Source: Neelides folsomi
Lineage: Eukaryota; Arthropoda; Collembola; Neelipleona; Neelidae
Assembly (NCBI GenBank): GCA_034687125.1
Contig: JAQGBZ010000286.1
Location: 18,824-82,823 of the forward strand
Direction: 5' to 3'
DNA length: 64,000 nt
In this document: piece by piece, positions 48,401 through 60,400 of the stretch
How the letters are laid out: every line of letters begins with the position of its first letter
How positions within the stretch are numbered: the first letter of the stretch is position 1
Made by a program: the position numbers and the translations under genes
The notes under the pieces: model-generated
The model's input: the letters and a program-made list of their open reading frames with translations, nothing else
Told to the model about the DNA's origin: nothing
Database searches by the model: none

Positions 48401-51400
48401 GGAACAATATATCATGTTTTCTACTGTACAAAAATCAATGCTTTGCATCAACTGCTACCGAGACACTGCCCAGGACGCCCGTCTTCACTGTGTCGATTTG
48501 GAAACGGCCTACAGTCAGGGATGCCGAAAACTGGATCGAGCTGTCATGGTACGATCCTCTTAATAAATCCAATCACTTCCACCATCCATTCCACTCACTT
48601 CCGGAACTAATGCGAGTCCGAATTCCCCGAATAGTGGAGGGAAAAACCGTGGGAGGAAAACCCTTCCGAAAACTCCCTCGGTCCTCAGAAAGACCCTTGG
48701 AGGGAAAATGGAGGTTCGGAAAGTATTTGCAAGTTAAATATCAGCTTTTCCCCGAATCATGTAAATTACCTTCGGAATCGAAACCTGCATTGTTAAAGGT
48801 AAATTTAGAGACGTTCCTTTGTCAAACCGCCGAGTTACATCCACCGCCTACAATTCCCAAATAAACTCATTTTTACGCCAAAACCTCCGAAAGGCTTAAA
48901 ACTTTCAACTGCGTTTTTACCATAATCCCCTTTATTTCCACAAATACTTACTTTGACTTCAAAACTTCAACTTTAAACTTTAAATTAACAAAATGGTAAA
49001 AGAAGATTAAGAACTGTTTATTTATTTAAAGTTCAATTAAAAAGTTTTATTTAGATAATTTAAAGTTTTTTTAGAAAAAAGTTAAATTAAGTTTTTTTCT
49101 TTTTTAAAGTTAAATTAAAAGTTTTTAATCATCGGAAAAAACTGAATCTTTGAAATAAAGTAAAAAAATATTTGTTTTTATATTTTAATAATATTATCAT
49201 TCGGAGTTTAACTTGTAAGTTAATGCGAATTAATTATTTAATATACAGATTGTTGTTTATATTTGTATGTTAAAAGATGAAAGCGTAATTTTCTTTTTTA
49301 CTTTTAATACAAATCTTAATATTCCTTTTATTCAAATAAACTTATCCGTAAAATGAAGTGAAATGAAATTTGTGTTGAACTTTCTGAAAATTAGAACTGA
49401 TGCTTGGGGCCAAACACTCAAGATAATAACATTCAAATGATATTTCATTTTGGAAGGCGGAAAGTTTTATTCCCTATGAACCCAGCGCTGGGGAATTCCA
49501 ACATTGTTAGGAATATTATCAGAAGGCCCGAGCTGCGCTAAATAAAATTCATGTTCAATTCAAAACAAACTTGTTTTAATTCAAAATTCCGGATCCTTTT
49601 TACTCTGACGAGAAATAAAGCGACAGGTCAATGACAGTCCCATTTAAATTAAATTGTTCCTTTACAATTGTTCAAAATTCCCTTCTCAATAATTTACAAT
49701 ATTTAAATCTCTTAATTAGGTTTAATAATTTTAATATTAAAGCTAAATAAGAATATTAAAGCTAAATAAGTTTATTAAATATTTTCCTGTATTTATTTTC
49801 CAATTTCGAGATTAACTAAATTTCCATTTGTAATATTAACAAACTCCCATTTTGCCCTTTATTTACTTTATACATTTAGTTGGTTTTAGTCTCTTTATTT
49901 ACACTTCTTATGTACCTATTCATTTATTATTAAATGAACGTTGGCTTGTGAGTTGGCCAAGTTTTGGGAAGTTTTAGCGAGGAAAGGGAAAAGGAGGTTT
50001 AAAGGGAAACTGGGAAATGGAAAGATTGCCCTGAAGGAAAATGAATGAATATGAAATATTATTGAAATTTTGGATTTCTTTAAGGTGACTTCTCCCATTT
50101 ATTTACATTTGAAGGGAATTTTGAATTTTCCAGAGTCTTCGCGATCTTCAAGTTGCGGTCCGCGATGGGATCACAATGTTGAAGACAGTCCTTGAAGAAC
50201 TCAGGAGAAATTCGGATTCAGAGAAAAGTGCCGTCAATGCTGTGTGTCAAACCATACTCGATGCACTGACCAAAACGCAAGAAAACCTCTTGAGAGATGT
50301 GGATTGGTAAGTTTCATTTTTTCCATCTTTTTTCCCATCCTTTCCTTTTTTATCTTTTTTTATCTTTTCAATGCAAACACTTAAAGGATAAATAGAATTC
50401 AATTTATTTCAAAGGAATTTATTCGGGTCCAATTCAAACATTAATCTTGTTGAGATCATCTCCAGAAATTCTCTTTTATTGGTCGATGAACAAATATAAT
50501 AATATTAGGTTGACAAATATCAAGTGTATAGTAAATATGAATATAATACCATATGTATGTATTATATACCGTATGAATACATATTATACACCATATAAAG
50601 TATATTATGTAGCAATATTGAATTGGAATCCTATTGTGTTCTTAAAATTTATTGTTTTTTATGCAAATAAACAATTGGCAAAATCCCCAAATAGAGCTTT
50701 TATATACAGGGTGGGCCATATTTTGCTTTATTTTTTAAATAAACAGTCGTATAAAAAAGAAAGCAACTTATGGCTCACCCTGTATAAGTACTTATGGGAT
50801 AAATGCTCTTGGGATAAATACATATAGTTTAAAATCGATTAAAGAATTTATCCCTTCAATTTACTCATTTTCTTTTATATGAAAGGAATTATTTAAACAA
50901 AGTTTCAATCTTCCTTCCGTCCTCTTATTAACTTTCCCCTACAAACTAAAGGAGAAAACTTTGAGAAATTCCCTTCCTCTTCCGCTCCTCAACGACTCTC
51001 AGTTTCCCCAACAAAGATCCGGTCCACTCCAAATTTTAGCAACATCAATCCTTGCCAAAATGAAGTTGGTGGAGAAATACATATATAAAGAAAAGTGATT
51101 CTTTATATCTATCGGAATCCATTATCAGAAAATGAAAGATGGTTTGATCTTACTTTCAGCTTAAGACCTTCCTCGCCCGCCAAACATGAATAACTCTCAC
51201 TTAAAATATCATTTTTTTTTAAATTCCTCCTTCTTACATATATCTGTACATAAGTGAATATTGATATTTTTTATTCAAGAAAAATCATGATCTTTTTATA
51301 AGTATTGTAATCTTGTGTTCTGAGAATAGATCATTAGACCTTGTTTACTCTTAAATGCTTTGGGCGAATATTGGGTTCGATATTTCTGCTTCAATACCGT

Positions 51401-54400
51401 AATGGATAAATGTTATAATAAAAGTATTGTAGGTATTTGTACATACTTGATACTTTTCTTGGTTTGATATATAAATTCTCCCATTTCCAGATATTTGTGT
51501 CTAAAATTTAAAATAATGGGAAAAGGAAAAACTCTAAAAGCAATTCTATGTGATTTAATAGATTAAAATCTTCCCATTCTTATATATACAAAAATATCTC
51601 TACATATACCTATTATACTTTTAACAGTCTTATACTGATATTATGGAACTATTCAACATTAAAATATAAGAATACTATATTTTTACGTTATGTATTGAAT
51701 GTACCCATAAATATCATATGGTATATGGTAATATAAAAAACTGGAAAATTCCATTAAGACAAAACTTATACTATCTCTTAATACATTTATTTTTTATATT
51801 TACTTACATTTTTACTTTTATACATTTTCGAATGTTTTCAAGCTAGGTAAAAAAGTGTTTTAATATCAACTTCCTTTTTACTTCTTTGCTCTTTCCCCCA
51901 ATTCTTCGATCTACTTAAGTTTTAAGTTTTAAGTATTATGTCTGTTGTTAAGTATTGTGCAGACTTGAGTGATTTATTTCACATTCGCATTTATACACAT
52001 GAGGAGAGTGAAGTGAATAAATTGAAGGTTCACTACACCGGAAATTAAATCTTAATGGACCATCTCAAACTTCCTCATCCACTCAGGAGATCTTTGGCGG
52101 AAATTGAAAAAATCGCCAAAGATCTTTAGAAAAAAACTTTGAAAAAAGTTTGATTTTTCTTAAAGATTCTTTTTCTTAAAGATACACGCAGATGATTTTG
52201 TCAAAGACGGTCCCTTTAAAATTAATTTATGCAGGAAGGATGTGAAAACCCAAGGAAGCTCAAAGGCCCTTAAATAATCTTTTAGTTTAAATAATCTTTT
52301 TGCTTAAATAATCTTTCAGCTTAAATAATCTTTCAGCAGAGGTGAAGGGAAAGTGTTAAAGAGGGAAAGCAATTTGTTGAGTAGGTGAAGAATTCGCGAC
52401 CAACCGACGCACCTGACGAGTTTCAATTTAATACGAGATGATATAAATAAATAGTTAATCTCCCCCGTGCAGCTGGGACTTTCACAAGTTGTTCCTTCCT
52501 TTTATCTCCTTCTTTACATCCTTCCCTTTCCTTGTACTTTTCTTAGCTTGTTCTTCTCTTCTTGTTCTTCTGTCCAAGTTTCAAGTCTCAAGGGAAAATG
52601 TAGGGAATAAATTATTTGAAGGATCAGGTGAAAGACCAGAGAGTTTAACTCATTTAGTGGGGACTGGGATGAATGGGAACGTTCGGGAACGTTTGGAAGG
52701 ATGGGAACGTTTGGAAATTTTGGGAACATTTGGAAATTTTAGTTTATGAGAATAAGTTTTAAAACTGTGATCGGAGTCGATTGGATTATGGTTGATTTGA
52801 TTGCTCAAAGTTTTCTTCCTCTTTTTTTCCAGTCAGATGGAGGCGAAAGATAAAGTGATCAGAGGTCAACTTTCTCAACTTCGCTCAGTTTTGCCGACCA
52901 TCAAATTGCATCTCACGATGTGTGCTACAATCTCAAATGCGGCTAGCAAATATGACTTTCTCGATTTGGCTTATCCGCTCATCGATAGACTCACTGCCAT
53001 TACACATATGGGATATCCAATAAGGTAAGAAAATATTACAAATTACAATCTAAGTATAATAAAAATTTAATTTATTACTTTAAGGTTAATTTTCGCTATT
53101 TTATTTTATATATATAGGTAATATTGTATTTTAAATATATATTTGTATTATATGTACAGGATGTATGTATATTGTATGATGATGTATATTACAAATACTG
53201 TACAGGATGTATGTTGCTTTCTTTTTTAAATAAACAATCGTATAAAAAAGAAAGCAACTTATGGCCCTGTATATACTTAGTATAGAGTTTAAATCATATG
53301 TAAGTATTTTGATAGAGAAATTGAGTGATTGTGAAGACATGGAGTCCCATTAATGGAATTGAACCATTTTCTGATTTCCTTCCATTATCTTTTCCCCTTC
53401 TTTGATCCTTTCAAGTCATTTCGCTCATGGTGAACTCAATGATGCCATTTATTCCCTCAATTCTCACTTTTTCATCACGTCCCTCTGTGTCATTTTCCTT
53501 ATTCGAGATCTCAACCACGTCCCAAGCTCCTTTGTTATTTTTATGATCCATCCGTCCAATGGATTCCATCGGACAATTTTCCCCCACAATCCACTGGATC
53601 AAAAGGAAAGATGATTAAGGCCCTTTATCTTCCCAGCTTTGTTTATTTTTTAATATTCCTTTCATCCTCCCACTTTACTTCTTTTCCTCTTAATAGAAAA
53701 ATTCCCAAAGTTAATTTAGCTTGTCTTAATCAAAGAAATTACATTAACTTCCTCTGTAAATTTCCCAGTTTCTTCCTTTAGATTTCAATGGCCCTTTTTC
53801 ATTCTCATTCAATTTGAGCTTTTTAGGCTGATTAAAATGTGAGAAAACAAAAGTTTAAAACTCGCGTCTTTTTCTTAAACAAGTTTTTTGGAGGATTTAT
53901 TTAAGCGTTTTTAAATCTCACCACGAGTTTAACTTTGATCTTAAATCCAAAACAAAATAAATATTAAGGCTTTTTTGGATGGAGAATATTCTATAAGCTT
54001 TAACATAGGAAATCTATTGTAGAATAATAATTAATATCAATACTTAATTTATATGTATATCACAATATCACACACTATATATTTTAATATATTTATACTT
54101 AAGTATATGAGTATAATATTGGTATTGTAAATGAAGTATTGAAAAGTTGTAAAATCAATTTACTTTGTATAAATTGATTTTGAAACCTTTTTGGAGCGGA
54201 TATTCCCCAGACATGAAAATGAAAATTGTGTTGACTTATAATAAATTTTAGCACATTTATTAACAAAATGTCTCTCTTGGTGGAAATTTGACAGTCAATC
54301 TTGGAACTCCTTTCAAAAGCTTTCAAACACTCAATCAACCAAAGTTTATGTTTATTATTAATAATAAGCCTTCCCGCGCTTTCACTCTTTCAAACTCTTA

Positions 54401-57400
54401 AATATAATCAATATAAAACTGAATGGAATTTTCATCATTTTTTATTTAAATAATATAATACAAAATATCAGTCGTAAAAACCATTTAATCAATATTAAAT
54501 TAACATTTTACATCAAATTTACAAACTATACACTAGTGAATAAAGTTTAATAAGTTTATTTTAATGTTAAGTATAAATGTTAAATATAATGGTGAGAATA
54601 ATGTCGAGGGTGAGAAATGGGAATGGGAATTGTGTCAACTAAATCTTTGTTGGACATTAAAAATGATCGTTTTGTGAAAAGCGCGACAAGACTTTCAATA
54701 ATGGAAAAGAAACATTTCCAAATTTCAAAAACGGGCCATAAAAAGTTGTAAGTAAGAAAGTCGTCCGTAGGAAGAAATATAAAAAGAGTCATAAAGTGAA
54801 TTATCTCAACTATCACAAATGCTTTTTTCCCACTTTTATTGCTCTTTTAAATCGCAAATACTAAATAGAAATAACATCAACTTCTCCACAATGTATCCTT
54901 TCCATATCTATTCCATATACAGGGTGCGTCAGAGTTAACGCCGTTTTTAATCAATCATGTCTTATTTAACTTTTAATAAGATTTTCTTATATAAATATTA
55001 ATTTTATATTATTTTGTTTTTAATAGAATAAATAAACCAATCATATTAGGGATTTGAGCTCCATTTGCTTCATCACAACGCTGCAAAATCCCTTCGACAC
55101 CTTCGCAAGCCTTTTACACACAACGCCGTGTATTTCATTGAAGGCTTCGACAATTCGAGCTTTGAGTTCAACAATTGTCAATGGATTATTGGAGTAGACC
55201 ACTTTAACAGACTTCTTAACTCGTTAAATTATCCATAAGTTTGCCTTCTTGATCAGACTACAACGATTTTCCATAATTTAGAAAATGAATGAGAGAAAAG
55301 AAAACGCCAAATTCAAACTTTCTCAAAGAAAAGTGTTTGTCATTTAATAACGGTTCAAGTAATTCCGTTCCGTTCAAGTAATTATGGTTTGCTACATAAT
55401 AAAGTAATGTATTCTCCATCGACTGCCATTCTTAAAAGATTTTAATCATTCACCATATTAAAGTTATTCTAAATTTAAAAAACGGGCGTTAACTCTGACG
55501 CACCCGGTACATTCCATATCCATTCTTGCCTTTTTCCATTACGATATCCAATAAAGCAATAATACACGCATACCAACACATACATAAATATATTTCTTTC
55601 ATATCTTGAACATATCTTGAATAACTTTTTTTCCACCAAGAGCATTTTATTTGTAAACATGAGTCTTAAACACCTACACGTAAAAATCCTTACAGACGCT
55701 GTTGAATCCTAAGGTATTTGGAATTTCCATATAAGAGCACTGTACAATATGAGTTCAAAGTATCTGTACATTAATACAAATTTCTCTATATACTGATCAC
55801 TAGAGAGCGGACTTCTATGCAATATCATGTTTTTTATTTGTGAGGGATATCCACTCAAACTTTGGAAGTGAACTGATTCATAAAAATAAGGAATCTTCTG
55901 AGATTTTTCTCATGGCATGTCGAGCATATTTTCGGATTTTACGGCATATCGCCGACGTTCGTGCATATTTTGCCTATTTTGCCCATTTTTTAAAAATCCC
56001 TTTTTAAAATCAATTATTTAGCACAAATTATTGCGAAATTTAAACTAATATATTAAAAATTCAATAAAATATTTATTTATATCTAATAATTAGTGGTAAT
56101 AGTGCTGTAGATATTCACAAGAATGGTATGTTATTTGTAAATTGTAATATTAAATTCAAATTTTATCTACCCATATGTTCTACATAGTGCATAGTACTAC
56201 ATAGTTCTATTTTTTAGAAAGTGTACGAACTTTATATGATATGTACATCACTTAAATTAAGTTATTTGCTGAAATCTTAATTCGGATCTTTTTTAAATGA
56301 CTTTTTAAGTTAAAAGGTGTTTATTACACGTAGAATTTATTTGAAGCAATTTGTTGATTGCTTAAAAATATTGCTATTTTTCCTACTGGCTGAAAATCCA
56401 CATTATTTAGTTAACTTAGTATTAATAATGCCACCCAATAAAATAGGAACTTTTATTAATTACATAATTGTGAACGTAGGTTTAAAGAATTTATTACATA
56501 TATTGTAAAAAAGATGAATTATCATTTTTTGTTGTTTATTTTAATATAAAATTTAGAATCTGTATAGAAAATTTATAGTAAAGGGTATACAATTTTGCAT
56601 TTTTGCATGTTATGCATAGGCATATGCATATGCAATATCGGCATATTTCGCCGTTTTTTCTCTGCATATTGCATGCATATAATCGCATTTGATAGGGCAT
56701 ATAAGTCCGCTCTCTACTGATCACTGGATCACTATATATATATATATAGGTATATAAGAGGATAATATCTTGTATTTATTCTTGTACATATCAGTAAAAT
56801 CCTAACCTTACACAATGATGAAAAAGCTCAAAAGTAAATATTTGGATATTTATATGATCCCTGTGATTGTATATGAGTTGAAGTTATTCCTCTGTAAATA
56901 AATATGAAAAATAGTCCAATAACAAGTCTTCCGTAACAAAATAACGAACCCTCACTTTCCCTTTCATTTTTTTTCCAATTTCCTCTCAGTTTACAAACTC
57001 GAGGAGAAAAGGCGAAATCCCTCAAAACTTCTTTTTTTCGTAACAAGATGAGGAAAGTTTTTATTTTCACAATGTTCAAAAAAAATTTCTTATAGCACCA
57101 TATGTAATTATTTGTATCATATCTATGTATGTAAATATGTATAAGTCAGAGAAATATCCAAAATATAAATATCAGTCTTGTACTAATATTTATTGTATTA
57201 ATATTATAAAATATGCAATTTATCCTTATTATGTTTTTTCATAATTTTCCAGACCTGGTCAAAGCAGTCAAATCAAATCGATTTACAAACCCGAAATCGC
57301 CCGTACTCTTGAACCCTGGGTGTCTGGTGTCGGATCTGCACCACCTGCAGGCCCGTGCTTTCTCCCCGCTCATCACCCCAAAGACTACGCCCATCCTTCC

Positions 57401-60400
57401 GTCTCCGTCACTTCGACCGTGGAAGCGACCCAATCCGCCGAACCAACCTATTCCCAATACTACCCCATGGCCCGATCCACAATGACCCCCGTCCAAAAGG
57501 CTCAACCTCTGCCCTTTTCCGGACCTCCTTCTGGGAGGAAAACTCCCGTGCAGGGACAGCAGAAGACAAAAGAAGAGCTTCAGGAACAACTCGCTGCTCA
57601 TATTAGGAATTACACCATTCACATCAATGTAAGTTTTCTTATTCATATCATTAAAATAATATAATCGATGCTACATACAGGGTGGGCCATTTATGTAGGG
57701 TTCTTTCTATTAAAATAAATAAGCGTATAAAAAAGCAACTTATGGCTCGACCTGTACAATACAAATAACATATCTATATTATACAGTTTCATATCTGTAT
57801 TGTTACATACATATGTAATATTTGATTATCGTAATATTTCCTGACTCAAAATATTCCCAACCTGCATGACACTTGGGAGGTTCACAGGAGGTAAATTACA
57901 AAATCTTTCATTGTCAAAATTTCTAACAACTAGAATTATTTTTCTTGTAAAGAGATTCTGAGCTCTTACAAGAGGAAAGACAAACTATATGTATAAATAT
58001 TATATATTTATGTTAAATATATGGATATGCCTGTATGGTATATTTTCAAAAATGAGTTTTCTCCGTATAGAATAATACAGATTTAATACATACATACATA
58101 CTGTATACACTATAGACTGTATGTATGAGAAAAATATGTACACTGTATGTATGAGAAAAAGAATATGAGATATCTCGTGTGTTCTTTTGTATTTTCTTCT
58201 ATCTTGAGTTGTTGAGATCAACCACAGATTCCTTTCTTAAGAGCTCCACACATGAGCTTTGTGAAGGAAATAAAAAAATGTTCATTCCATGGGATTTTTC
58301 TCTACAAAGTTTCCTATTTGGATGTTAAAGATCCGGTGGATTCTCCACACAACCCAAAGGAGAAACCCCCAAAACTCTTATCGTTTTCTCCCGTCCGACT
58401 CCATCCGACAATTTCTCTCTTTTCACAGAGTGGATATTCAATGTGCCGAGTTTTACGAGTATTTATGAATACAAAAACTACCAGAGTATTGGAACCAGAC
58501 AAAACATTTCTTTTGATCCCAACTAAAGTCAAATGAACTTTCACGACATTTATTTATCATTGATTCTTTAAAATCCTAAACATTGTATAAAAATTAGTCT
58601 ACCAATATTTTTTAATTAATTCAAATTATATTCGTATTTAATTTTATAATTTACCAGTTAGGCTTTTCGATTTCTTCCATGAATTTATTTGAAGTTAAAC
58701 TTTTAATATTATGTAGTTATAAATATGAAGCCTGATTGTAATAAAGGTATAGATTTTAATGAAATATGAAGATCCAGTTTTTGTAATTTTTATTGAACAA
58801 GTTGTGTCCTGAGTCTCCTGAGGATAAATTTCCCTCTTGGGGTCGAATGGCCCAACATTAAAAGTTTGAGCTTTTAAGGTCCAACTTTTCTGAAACCCGC
58901 AGTTTTAACCAACTTGACCATTAAAAATACTTTAAATGAGTACAACTACCCGTATCTCTACTATTCTATGTATATTAAATACTTTATATACAGTAGTATT
59001 ATATCGTAGCATTCTGGTAAATATAATAAAAGTTGTACATGTCGGGTTTGTTTGTTTCTCTCCCTGCTTTGTTTTTGAATCTGATTGCAAATTCGATTCT
59101 TCTCCCAATACTTCCAACATATTCCAATGGCCCACTTTCCACTTTCTACATTCCTCTTTATATCTTTCCTATATGGATACTTTCTTATATGTATGGACAC
59201 TTTCCCATGTTGATACTTTCTTATATATGGATACTTTCCTATATGGATCCTTGTATTTATATTGACTATGGGGAGAGGACTTGGGAATTTGAGTAGACTC
59301 TCGTTGAGTCCACAACCGCCCAACCAACACACCCCAAGAGGAAGTAAAATTGAGTTAGACAAAGATCCATTAGGAAGAGCCTTTGGTTTTGGGACGAACT
59401 TCGTCCCGGTCCGTTGAACTTCACTCACCGTAAACAAAACCTTCATGGTTTCTCCCATGTACGGGGAATGTATAGGGAATGTAGTCAAAGGAAATGAAGG
59501 ATCCGGGATTGGTCCTTTAATACACTCCTTCAAATGAATCAAATGCCCCTCTCTGTTGTTTGGATCCTTGAAAAACCTCAATAATCCTCCATTCTACTGT
59601 CCATTCATTCCGCACTATTTCTTTTCTCTCCATCCTCCTCTTCGTCCTCACCCTTGCTCTCGCCCTCGTCCTCGTCAAATTGGACCCAAATGGCCATTCG
59701 GCCCATTGTAAACTGAGGGCGATTAAGGATGGCTTTTCTCCACATGATTTTCTCCAACTCTGATCTAGCCCTCTGGTTCAAATATGGCGGGAAGATAGGG
59801 CGGTTGAATGTGGGCAGTGAGGTAAAAGATAAAGGCTCGTCTCAAACGTCTCGTTTTCCGCCCAACCAGAAGTTTGGTTACACTCGGTCAATTTTAGTGA
59901 AAGACTTTTATTTTCCCTTATTTTCTCTCCATTCTTTGCTTTTATGCTGAATGGATCTCAAGATTCTTCACATCTTCTCTGCTGGGAGTTAAAAAGGAAA
60001 GATTGAATTTTGTAGGAGAAATTGACCGGGAAAGGGAAAAGAGTCTCCAATGGAAAGACCAATATTATTTTCTCTTGGGGACTAAAACCATCATTGAAGA
60101 TAAATGTGTGGTTAAGGGAGAAACTGAATCATCTGTCATTTTATCTCTCATGTTGTGTATACACACTTTGGGCCGACTGGGACAAAATTCTCACTTGGCC
60201 CTCGAGGGGTCCACAAGCGACAGAATTCCAACATTATTGTTACTTTTATCTCTTATTAGCATTAGGAGGGTAAAGGAGACTTCCAGAGTTCATATTATAA
60301 AATATTATGGTATATTCTATATACTAATATACCTAGGTATAAAATACAGATATTATGGTATTTTATAGTATGTATATATAGTATATATATATTACGGTTT

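Larger units (their letters stand above)
50307..52832 (+). other. RNF207 intron 5
   Basis: 2.5 kb with a complete hairpin MITE (50707-50782), a four-copy 18-bp tandem repeat (52268-52338) and AT-rich filler. Confidence 0.55.
53025..57252 (+). other. RNF207 intron 6, rich in DNA-transposon copies
   Basis: 4.2 kb holding a truncated hairpin (53203), a deleted mariner copy (54920-55507) and an hAT-like MITE (55801-56716). No protein-coding gene of the host is seen. Confidence 0.6.

Noticed and set aside
48490-48864. 124-codon ORF overlapping RNF207 exon 4
   Set aside because: Different frame from the exon and continues into the intron; no conserved content.
57239-57646. 135-codon minus-strand ORF
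   Set aside because: Antisense shadow of RNF207 exon 7, which is GC-rich and Pro-rich.
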